Below, one piece after another: positions 54,480-64,000 of a stretch of 64,000 nucleotides of DNA. The translations under genes were made by a program, and so were the position numbers. Position 1 is the stretch's first letter, and every line of letters starts with the position of its first letter. The notes below the pieces were generated by a model that worked only from the letters and a program-made list of their open reading frames with translations, was not told the origin of the DNA and did no database searches. Source of the DNA: Eunapius fragilis (lineage: Eukaryota > Porifera > Demospongiae > Spongillida > Spongillidae); the NCBI GenBank assembly GCA_963681505.1, contig OY811988.1, positions 2,870,306 to 2,934,305 of the forward strand, written 5' to 3'.

Positions 54480-54783
54480 AAACGCGCCTCTTCAACAAAA
54501 GCAAAACCCTGTGAGAAAGGCTCTCAAGATGGCGCTTATAAAAACTCTGATACTTGAAGCTCTCTCCACAAGGCACAACGTAATTCTGAAATGAAATAAA
54601 ATACACCATTAACCATCCGATAGTGCGAACAACCCCTTACACTTTTCACTTCAGTAGAAATAACTCCTCCCTGAACCCCCGGCCATATCAACCGTTACGC
54701 ATGGAACATCGCGGGAAAGAAAAGCACACGATTGCAGTCACAGCGAAGGAAGGAGGGAATATTGGCTGTGCTGTGTGCACGTT

Positions 54784-54850
<67 letters not shown>

Positions 54851-55784
54851 AATGTGTGCTTACGTGCGCGTGTATGCACGCTAATGAATCACGGTAGTGG
54901 GTGAATCAAGCTAGCTCCCTGACAACGACAATATTCATTTACATACCTAGCTGCAGACGGCAGCTTTGTCTATTCCGAGTGTATATGTGTTAAAAGACTC
55001 CTGGATGTATTAAAAAGTGAATCGGAAACTATGGAGGCGTGTAAAGTAAAGTACACCCTGAACGTCGATTTACCCAGCATGCATGCACGTACACTAAGAC
55101 TTAACTTACGCTTAGACATGGCCGGTACATGTATACAGGCGAGCACGAATTGGAATTACAACTGACACGTGTAATGTTTGAAATAATACCTATTTGTACG
55201 TATACTCTGCCTCTGGTACATGATGTACTCAGTCTGGTACTGATATGATCGCCAGTCTGGGACATATTGTTGCTTTTATGTACCAGGATGTGCCATTATT
55301 CTGTTGGCGGTCGTCGTATCATTCTGGACCACATTATTACTTGCAATCATACCTGGTTCAGACTGATCATTGTGTCTGATAGAGTATGGTGGCAAGATCA
55401 TATCTGGTACAGATTGTATAAATTTGGCTGTGATACTGATCTTAATATAATGGCGATATATATAGCTATCATAACTAGTACATGTACTAGTGCAGGTAAA
55501 TATTTTTATCCTATTGTGGTTGTGTACCACTTACACTGCTAAAGATTATTTCAGTCTATGACATTACCCTATGCTTATTTGCAATGCTGAAAAGCTGTTC
55601 TTCACTGGATCAAACATATCATGTGTTGGTTGCAAGTACATGTAGGCACAGTATGAAGAATGAAGAATCAAATATGTAGCCATCTTCACTGAACTTTGAT
55701 TTGCTTAAAAATGATATGTTGTGGGCACTACATAATTACGTACGTGTACGTGTACATGTACATAACTATGAATGCTCCTTTTTT
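54480..55784. other. Spacer with a (TG)n microsatellite
   Basis: Contains about 30 GT units at 54788-54846. The rest, including ATTCTGGACCA/TGGTACATGATG-type words repeated around 55190-55420, shows no gene. Confidence 0.5.
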
Positions 55785-57905
55785 TTCCTAGCTTCCCTAA
55801 GCTCACTGCAGCTGGTCCCTCAGGTCTCCGCATACAGCACCTTATTGATGCCGCGGAAGTTCAACTGCAACACCCGTTCTCCATTCCCTGAGGGCTGTCA
55901 TCAACACACTTGCTTTTGGCAAGGCTCCCTCAGTATTGTCAGCATTCCTTGCAGGAGGAAATCTTAATTAAAATAAGTCAAAATCAGATGGTACCTTTGA
56001 CATTCGCCCGATTGCAGTCGGGGAAGCTTTGCGTCGTCTCACCAGAAATTGTCTCTGTGCCATGGTTAAAAAAAAAAGGCTACTGATTGTTTTCATCCTT
56101 TTCAGTTTGGTGTGGCATGTCCATTTGGAGCAGAGAAGATAGCACATGGCCTGAGGGCTTGTATTGAGGAGCACTGGGGTGAGGATGACTTTGCTGTGCT
56201 AAAGATATGAAGAATGCTTTTAATGTGGTATCCCGGCAGCCACTCCTTTCTGAGTGTGCAAAGCATTTTCCAGAGCTGCTACCCAGGCAAGCTGGTGCTA
56301 CAGCCAACAACCTTTTTTGTAGCATCCCCTAGGGCATCTGAGATCTAAGTTGGGGGTACAGCAAGGTAATCCCCTTGGTCCCCTGTTCTTTTCCCTTGTG
56401 CTGAATGTTCTCATTTCAGCAATTACCAAGGATAGCTCTTGTCCTCTTCTGTTCCATGCTTAGTATCTGGATGACGGTGCACTTGCCGGTCCAAGGTCAT
56501 CTTTGTGTAGAGTCCTGACATTGATTCAAGAGCTGGGTCCCCCCTAGAGCCTTTACATTAACATGTCTAAGTGTGAGGTATTCAGCTCCAAGGGTTTAAG
56601 CTCCTTTCCTCCTGAGATGAAACAGCCAGGTAGCCTAATTTGGATATCCCGGGAGTTCCTATTGGCAATGCTGACGTCTGCTTAGCCTTCATATTTAGAA
56701 AATATGCCACAGTTAAACAACTTCTGTCAGGTCTGGAAGATGTTGGAGCAGTTGACCCCCATGTTGCCTTTACCCTCCTTCATGTCTGCGGAGGTTTCTG
56801 TAAATTTGTCCATCTGGCTCACACCAAACCTCCTTTTACATACCACAAAGGCCTTTGAGCTATTTGATGAGGATGTACATAGGCACAATGTACTGCTGTG
56901 GACACATCTGATCGTGCCTGGCACCAGGCTAGGCTGAGCCTGAGTAGAGGTGGTCTGGGTCTGCATTCTCTCACACAACACTCCCCTGCAGCATACATTG
57001 CCTTGCTTTGTTCTTCCTGTTTTGGTTCCCAGTATCAACGCCACCACCTTGTCTCAGCAATTCTTTTTTAAAATTCTTCTGTACCACCAACAGAGGCAAT
57101 TAACTTCTGTTGACTCCGGTCACCCAAAAGAGCCTTTCCTCCAAGCTGAACGATCATCTCTTCAAAGTTCTTCTGGACATGTCCTCTGTTGCTGACAAGG
57201 CTTGCCTGCTATCTGTTTCCTCCCCTCATGCAGCATCATGGCTATTTGTCACTCCTTCAGAGGGTCTCAGTCTCCATCTTGACCCTTCCCAATTCCAGGT
57301 TGCCATTAAGTGGTGGCTTGGCCTGGACGTTTCCTATGGTTCTTGCTGCCCACTGTGCCCTGAGATTGCTCTAGACCCACGGGCCATCACACTGTTACCT
57401 GCAAAAGGGGTGGTGATGTGGTTTCTCGCTACAACAAACTACTAGTACGTGATGTCCTTGCAGAGTCCTGTCGGCGAGCTCATTTGGTGGAAATGGGTAG
57501 CAATGTCACCCCCAATCACAGCCGCACTCGTCCTGCTGACCTTTTGGTTCCAAACTTGGTCCTGGGCAAGCCAGTAGCTTTCGACTTGTCAGTCACATCC
57601 CCGCTTAATCCCCCAATTATTTTGGAGGAGAGTGTGACAGCACAGGAGCGGCTGCTTGTACCACTGAGCAAAGGAAATACTGTTCAAATGATGCCAAATG
57701 TGACAAACTGTCTTTGGTCTGTGTACCATTAATATTCGTGGTGGAATCTTATTGAGCTTGGGGAAAGGAGGCTTTGGAGTCACTTGCTCCTCAAAGGCAA
57801 AGTCAGTGAACTCTATGGGCGTCTGAACCTTCACCTTGTGCGAGCTAATGTAATTGCCATCATGTCTCGTACTTGTAGTATATATCCTTGTGATGTAATG
57901 TAGGC
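55785..57905 (+). pseudogene. LINE with reverse transcriptase and restriction-like endonuclease, decayed
   Basis: Plus-strand fragments: KLTAAGPSGLRIQHLIDAAE (about 55797-55855), DGTFDIRPIAVGEALRR (about 55985-56040), a catalytic YxDD region now starting with a stop (about 56462-56476), GVPIGNADVCLAF (56650), VDPHVAFTLLHVCGGFC (about 56752-56802), GGLGLHSL, SSPHAASWLFVTPSEGL (57210-57260), QVAIKWWLGLD, then DLLVPNLVLGKPVAFDLSVT (about 57540-57600). Same family and domain order as at 30427, with many frameshifts and stops. This copy preserves more of the N-terminal reverse-transcriptase part. Confidence 0.8.
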
Positions 57906-58190
57906 ATAGTTATCATTTTGTATACATGTACTTTTTGTATTCTCTGTAATGTTATTATTATAACCTACATACACACACAATGACATGTACTATGTTTTTT
58001 TCAAATTCAACCGATCACCACTGTTAAAAGAGCGTAAAACCTAGCCAAGTTTTTCAGCTGTTTTTAAATTTTAGTCACGGACTTCAATGAAACCGTGCGA
58101 CCCTTTCTAAGTATACAAAAATTAGTGTTGAATATTCTGTAACATTACCGTTTTGATGTATTGCAACTTGCAATCAGCGGTATACTTGTA
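57906..58190. other. Spacer without recognised features
   Basis: AT-rich sequence after the LINE; nothing recognised. Confidence 0.5.
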
Positions 58191-58470
58191 CAGTGGCGGA
58201 TCCAGGGGGGGGGGGTGGCGGGGGTATACCCCCTCCCGCAAAGTAAGAAATTAAATATTCATAGCTACAAGGGGCGGTGTCTTATGTCGCGCTGATAATA
58301 TAAATACAACGAAAACGCGCCGAAGCAACATGATAAGCGGCTGGGGGAAGCCCCAGACCCCGGGTACATCTTCCTCTCTTACGCGCAATATTTCGTAGCC
58401 ACGCCCAAACCATGATTATTAACGCCCTCCCCTTTGCCCCCCCCGCAAAAAAATTCTGGATCCGCCCCTG
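58191..58470. mobile_element. 280-bp MITE with CAG(T/G)GGCGGATCCAG ends
   Basis: Left end CAGTGGCGGATCCAG at 58191, right end CTGGATCCGCCCCTG ending 58470; TTGTA on both sides (58186-58190 and 58471-58475). Short G and C runs lie just inside the ends. Confidence 0.8.
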
Positions 58471-58848
58471 TTGTAGGAGCGAATATAGTCGGGCGGGCGC
58501 GGAGGTAGGGCCCGCCCGACTAGAGCGAATACTGACAATACTGCGATGCCCCGTTCGTTGAATAACCAACGCGGCAGTGGCTCACAATGTGTTGCATAAG
58601 CGAGCAACAGGTCTTTGAAACGTATTTTCGTACTTCAAATGGTTGCTATAATTGCTATGTTGTGCGATAATTAGGCCTAATAGGTTGCTACGTAATTGAT
58701 TAGACACTGAACAGTCGGGATCCTAGTGATTTAGAATCCCCCCCCCCCCCCCCCCTAGTCCTTCTCGAGGTTTCTACATGTACCGAGTCGGCGAGTTCAG
58801 ATAACTGCAACTGAGCAATCAGACTGCGCTAATCGATATTAATTTTAG

Positions 58849-59149
58849 GAGGGGTTGTCCAAACTATGTCTGGAAAAATTAGCGTCTTTGTGACGTTAAC
58901 ATATTACCCCCCCCCCCCGCGTCATAGCGTTTTTGTTAGTTTAGTAGGATGAAACATTACTCAATGTGCAGTGTAGTCTAAATAGACGTAGCTGCTGCCA
59001 CTGGAGTCAACGCTGCAGCTAACTAGATGTTCCGTATTATAAAACAATACTTGCGGACAATAAAGTTCCCCCCCCCCCCCCCCCCCCCCCCCCCCCACCT
59101 AACGTCACAATGACGTTTATTTTTCCAAATATAGTTTGGACAAGCCCCC
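58849..59149. mobile_element. 301-bp MITE with TTGTCCAAACTA ends
   Basis: Inverted arms of about 50 bp (from GGGGTTGTCCAAACTA and its complement) with GACGTTA at their inner ends; TTAG on both sides (58845-58848 and 59150-59153). Contains C runs at about 58909-58918 and 59068-59096 and an internal GACTCC/CCACTGG palindrome. Confidence 0.8.
59068..59096. repeat. Poly-C tract, 29 bases
   Basis: Homopolymer inside the MITE at 58849-59149. Confidence 0.95.
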
Positions 59150-59153
59150 TTAG

Positions 59154-59962
59154 TATAATACGTGATTCATTATTAATTGGGGTGCCGCATTTTAAATACC
59201 GTTCCCACATGGTGCTAGCTCATGGTCACTTCTACATGCTATTAGTTCATAGTCAGTGGGATGTGGGGGAAGGATTTGAGAGGGGTAGTCCCGTTTGCTG
59301 GCTTGCTTGGCAAAGAAAAGACTTGATTTTTTCCCCACTTACCAATGTTGGCCATGGTTTTATTATTCTGCATACACACACATCCACCCCTGCCATGTAG
59401 TGCCTTGCCATTGACTTCTAGCAGTGGTCAATATTAGAGTGTAATGCAATCTTCCTTCCAGATAGAAGCAAGCAGTGGTCTTAAGTATCCTGGCTTTTCT
59501 TTGCCTTATCCTGCCAGTGTTTTTTCATATAATCAGTTTGAATGTTTTTCCAGTTGATTTGACTTGACAATGACATCCTGTGTCTCTATCAGAAAGGGAA
59601 TTACAGCACCCCTAGTGGCTGAGCAAAGAAAGCATCTTGCCAATGACCACAAGAACGACTTGCATTCCATGAGCTCTTGAGTGCTAGACAAGCCTTAATT
59701 CTTACTTTTAGCCTCACATTGTTCATTTAGCCTATCTATAATCATGATGGATCTCTATGAACAACCCTTGCTAGATGTAACTCAAGGCCATTGCTAGCTA
59801 GATCTATTGATATTTATGCTCCATGACACCAGGCTTGTGTTACTTGCGTGCATTCAGTTAGAGGTAGTGTATTGTGTTATTATTACATGTACTTAATGTA
59901 TAAGTATAAGCTAAATTGAAATGCAAATATTTTTGTCAAATCCAACAATACAGTGGGAGTGT
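59154..59962. other. Non-coding spacer
   Basis: No coding pattern with support. The open frame 59110-59400 begins inside the MITE and has no recognisable domain. Confidence 0.5.

Positions 59963-60014
<52 letters not shown>
59963..60014. repeat. Poly-G tract, 52 bases
   Basis: The longest homopolymer in the window. Its exact length is doubtful in any assembly. Confidence 0.9.
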
Positions 60015-60018
<4 letters not shown>

Positions 60019-60764
60019 CGGTGCAGGAACTGTATTGCCATGGTTGCTGCACTTTTAAAAATAATATAATATTATTCTGTCACAGCTCAAGTAACTAAAT
60101 GATGCAAGCAATATAACTGGTATGATACAGTGCCCATTGAAGCTGCCGTATCACACATGTCTCAAATTTCATGACGAGAATTGATACAGGTGTTCCATTG
60201 GAGGCCATCCACTGTTGTGAAGTCTGGAAGGCAATATTCTTTATGCATTGCATAGCATGCCATGAGACATTTGAGAACATATCTGAGATCTACTAGACAA
60301 GACTGAACAATATTATGGTTATGCAAATTCACAACCACTCAACTCATGTGAGGAATAGGGAATGCATTGTGAAGGGTCCAATCACAGAAAAGCTGTTTTT
60401 CTGTCAACTGATAGAATCACATACCCCCCTCCATTTCTATTATGTAACCATAGATTACAGAACACACTGTATGGCATTTCCAATACTCCACATTACAATA
60501 TAATTCCTACGGGGAGGGGGGAAAGGTCCAGGCAACGTGGCAACATGGCTACTATCCAGTACCAGTTTCAGTGCCTGACTTAGTAACGAGTCCAAAGCCT
60601 TTGATGGGGTATCATTATAGCCATCATTATTACTGAAACACAATACAATAAAGAAACCATTCGCAAGAGACTGCAGACATTGCAGAAGTCCACACTACCT
60701 GTGATAGATCTAACACTAAGAGGCCATAAGGAAAGTGAAGGCGTATCATTGGTGGGAAGAAAAG

Positions 60765-61012
60765 CAGGGGCGGATCCAGAATTTTCGAAAGGGGGGAGGC
60801 TTATTATAAAAAAGTTGTATTCTAAATCTGTGCATGGGGCACTAATTAAATACCATTTCGGTTCAAGTAGGAACGATGCTTCACTTTGTGCGCATAAGTT
60901 AATACAGGTATAGCATTATAAAAATACATGCAGTGAGCGCGTATATACATGTAGTTAATTAGCCGTAATTATTTTCGTTACTTATCCGAAAGGGGGGGCT
61001 ATAGCCCCCATA

Positions 61013-61043
<31 letters not shown>

Positions 61044-61057
61044 TGGATCCGCCTCTG
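60765..61057. mobile_element. 293-bp MITE, same end type as 58191
   Basis: Left end CAGGGGCGGATCCAG, right end GGATCCGCCTCTG; GAAAAG on both sides (60759-60764 and 61058-61063). Contains a TATAGCCCCCATAGCCCC segment and a C run of about 28 (61015-61042). Confidence 0.82.
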
Positions 61058-61888
61058 GAAAAGGTAGGAGGAAAGCTGGGAGGGAAGGAAGGATTTTAAA
61101 AACCAATTATAGGATGTTGTACGCAGATATTCTGAATATCAATCGATATCACATCACTTATACATCTGGTTTGATCTCCAATTAGGCGTAATTTTAATCA
61201 ACTACTACACTGAAAAAGTTAAAGACACAATAATTATAATAATTTTTTTAAAGTTACTGCTACAACATAGCATTTATATTATTCAATGCATACCCAGGCT
61301 GTGGTTCTGCCCCACTACAAACATGAAATAATTATGTCCGGTCTTTCCATGCTTGTAGTGGGCACACCTGACCTCTTGCCGTTTGTGGAATGCAAATTAA
61401 GGTATACTCCCGTCGCGAGGCGTGTGGGAGTATATGAACACCTTCATAGCGAAGTGACACGCAATATTGATCTACCAAGTGAAGTGAGTTGATGGAGTGT
61501 ATCTATGTGTAATGATGCAGGAACAGTGTTAACATTTGTATCATGACGATTGAAGACTCATTTCGCGAACCGACGGTTCATTTGCTGTGTAGATATACGC
61601 TGTACGCACACCCATCGCGACGTGTACGACGATTCATTTTATAATATGTGTACCGTGGTAGTAGCGGACTTGTAAATATCCATATGAACTGCATACGAAA
61701 ATGGTTTCTGGATATACAGCATAGTGCGGGGCGAATCCGGGGGCGGGGGGGACCACCCGCCGTTCTTATCAACCATGCCCCGCAAGGTAGTAGGATAATG
61801 CACAACGCGCACGCATGAGCACACACGCCAAGCGTTCGAAATATCGTGCGCATGCATTGTGAGTATGAACCGCTAGTCCGAGGGTGTG
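61058..61888. other. Non-coding spacer
   Basis: A short GGCGAATCCGGGGGCG segment near 61729 resembles a MITE end of the 58191 type. No gene recognised. Confidence 0.45.
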
Positions 61889-62148
61889 TGCTTTGTCCAA
61901 ACTATTTTTGGAAAAATTTGCGTCATTGTGACGTTTGATGGGGGGTGGGGGGGTTAAGGCTATAACGCTAGAATAGATTATTATCCGCAAACTTTTGTTT
62001 TAATAGAGCTGTCTAGCTGCAGCGTTGACTCCAGTGGCAGCATGTCTATTCAGACTGCACTTTTTGGAGGAGTAGTGAAAGATGAGCAACACATTAAATT
62101 GTTAACGTCACAATGACGCTAATTTTTAAATAGTTTGGACCAGCCCCC
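61889..62148. mobile_element. Second MITE with TTGTCCAAACTA ends
   Basis: Left arm TTTGTCCAAACTATTTTTGG (61892-61911), right arm the inverse of TGGTCCAAACTATTTA (about 62127-62142), inner GACGTT motifs on both sides. Shares the internal GACTCCAGTGGCAGC with 58849-59149, where it is inverted. Ends are less well defined than in the other copy. Confidence 0.7.
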
Positions 62149-62455
62149 TTACACACGTTTGATGAAGTAAAGAAATGACATAATAAGAAATTGTGAAATA
62201 ACTTCATTTAGTAGTATCATTATAACATTCCACATAGTGCACATGCATTGCTGTAACATAACAGTACATCTGACATTATGATAGGATAATTGCTTTAACA
62301 TATACTCAACTGCGCCACACAGTAATGTCATCATTTGAAGTAGATATGGGAATCTGTTCTAGTGCACTTTACTAGCATATCAAATTATCTGGTATGCAGA
62401 GCATAAAACTTATCTGAGCATTTTACTTTTCTTACTAGGTACATTTTCTGTCACC

Positions 62456-64000
62456 ATGAGTATCCAATTACATAATTTAGCAACAGAGTATCACAGCATG
62501 TTTCCATTGAGAATTAAGGTGCTGTCTGGATACTATGGTTTTCCATATTCAATCTCAAATGAAGAGGTTATCGACATCAAAAGAAAGATTGAAATGGAAG
62601 TGATTATTGCAGTAACCAACCATTTGCAACAGTTCTCCATTCCAGTTAATTTGAAGTATCTTGTTTCGGTTGTTCATAATTATCATAATGATATGCAGAA
62701 AGCCATTGCTGGGTATGAGTACAAGAGTGTGGCCGATCTCATGCTTGCCAACCCATGTCCAAAAGTGGTGTGTGCTAGAAATGGCTATGGCAATCTACTG
62801 GAACAAAATGAGGAGTTGATTGTAAAGGAACTCACAGTGGTTAATGATGAAACAATGCTCAATGTCTACAGCATGAAGCATAAAATTACAAAGTTGCTAC
62901 CAAAGCACTGCATTGGTGAATTTAGCACCTGTCCAATGCTTCATAAGTTGCATGTCAGTGACATTGTGAAACACAAACTTTTCCCATGCACAGTCATCAG
63001 CAGCACAGAGGACGGGGAGCGTAGTGTGATAACACTGACAGGAATGGTGACTCAAGTAGTGCTCATATGCACAAATCCAATTGGCAGCCATGGTGGTACA
63101 GAAGGTGAAGAATTTGAGTTACCCATTAACCTACCAGATGTAACAGTAACAGTCCTTGAACAGAGTACTACATCAAAAGTAAGTAACGAAATACCAACAT
63201 GTGCATTACTTTCACATTAGTCCATCTAAGGGAAACCAGCCTGCAACATGTGCATTGATTTCACATTAAGGGAAACCATGTGTTCTATACTTTGCAATGG
63301 TGGTCCAACTACATATACAAACCAAAAAGTATTGAACTTAATTAATGCCTTGTTATAATATTATACACCACATCAGGCTCCCTGTGTATCTCAGTTTTTT
63401 TCATTTGTATATGGCTAACTGATTATATACAGAGATACACTATATAAATTACTATGAAACCATCCCCTACGATCAAAGCTTATGTTAGACAAGCTTTTTG
63501 ATGTTAATTTCACTATTTTAAGTCATGTGCCATTCATTTTTCAGGACAGAGCGCAAGTCTTGCACACGCACAACCATTTTCCTATTGTATCGTCTATCTT
63601 CATGCAACAAAGGGCACATGGAAGCATTAATTTAATAAACACTGCTAGATTTGGTCATAGTTAGAAATCATACTAATACCAATAATTTTGTGGTTTCTTG
63701 TCTCACAGCCAGAACAGAGATGTGGAAAAATCAAAGCTTCTGCATCAGCCTTTGAGTTCACACAACCTTTGCAATCTGCAACTCTAGGTTTACCTAGTCA
63801 ACAATCAATATCTCTACGAAGAATTTCATTGTCATCTTCGGTTCCAAATATAAAATACCTAGATCAGTCACCTCCAAGCTCACCTCGTCTCTGTCCCAGT
63901 CCCACTTCGATGGAACCTCCTGAAGAAGATGTTTTCCTTAGCCTCCAACGCTTTGTTGAAAAATATTCCTCCAACCTACCAGCGACAATCAATGTCACAA
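62456..64000 (+). CDS. CABIT-domain-like protein, 5' part (runs off window)
   Basis: Exon 62456-63178 (241 codons, phase 0, donor AAAA|GTAAGT) and exon 63709 to beyond 64000 (acceptor CTCACAG). The ATG lies 19 nt after a possible 5' UTR acceptor (CTTACTAG|GT). The first exon reads FPLRIKVLSGYYGFPYS, PCPKVVCARNGYGNLLEQ, KELTVV and KLLPKHCIGEFSTCP. This resembles the CABIT fold of THEMIS and GAREM signalling adaptors, where a short beta segment is followed by L-P-x-x-C-x-G-x-F. The second exon is Ser/Pro-rich (ISLRRISLSSSVPN, SPPSSPRLCPSPTS), as in adaptor linkers, then starts another structured part (FLSLQRFVEKYSS). Role as a cytoplasmic receptor-signalling adaptor is inferred; similarity is moderate. 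Confidence 0.5.

Noticed and set aside
54688..54904. Val/Cys-rich or His/Thr-rich proteins around 54800
   Set aside because: Translations of a (TG)n microsatellite.

Overview
The window is animal nuclear DNA, most likely from a sponge or another early-branching invertebrate. Genes have short spliceosomal introns with GT..AG borders, the host genes belong to animal families (NCLX exchanger, lectin-like MRH protein, CABIT protein, U-box/VWA/Hint protein), and the transposon proteins resemble multi-copy families that I associate with sponges and cnidarians. There is no operon structure and I found no rRNA, tRNA or CRISPR array. The species assignment is inference.

Layout. 1-1450: spliced integrase-like pseudogene on the minus strand. 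2699-17845: NCLX (SLC8B1-like) mitochondrial Na+/Ca2+ exchanger gene, minus strand, 17 exons, with introns full of transposon remains. 18535-19404: TIR element with a RecQ-like helicase relic. 20013-33235: nested mobile elements (Helitron-like families called C, DE and F here, plus a LINE). 33691-about 38083: secreted MRH-like gene with a LINE in intron 1. 38465-40708: intronless U-box/VWA/Hint gene. 41396-53203: Ty3/Gypsy-type LTR retrotransposon whose 5' LTR is split by a 7-kb DNA transposon (K1), itself carrying a 3.7-kb Helitron-like element (DE2). 53204-54480: second K copy. 55785-57905: LINE. 58191-62150: MITEs and long poly-G/poly-C tracts. 62456-64000: start of a CABIT-like gene that runs off the window.

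The most interesting signal is a set of Helitron-like elements. Complete copies start with TC followed by a 9-bp-stem/4-nt-loop hairpin and end in a 286-306 bp foldback palindrome bounded by CAAG/CTTG. Nearly all sit between A and T without target-site duplication. Three insertions are proven by empty sites in paralogous copies inside this same window. Each family carries its own 12-nt motif both beside the 5' hairpin and inside its own palindrome. Longer members encode a basic protein built of 15-residue repeats with a conserved phase-2 splice donor; one copy keeps a fossil of what I recognise as the N-terminal part of a Helitron-like replicase protein.

A second story is timing. The two 219-bp LTRs look identical by eye, yet the 5' LTR has since been hit by K1 and K1 by DE2, so K and DE families appear to have moved very recently.
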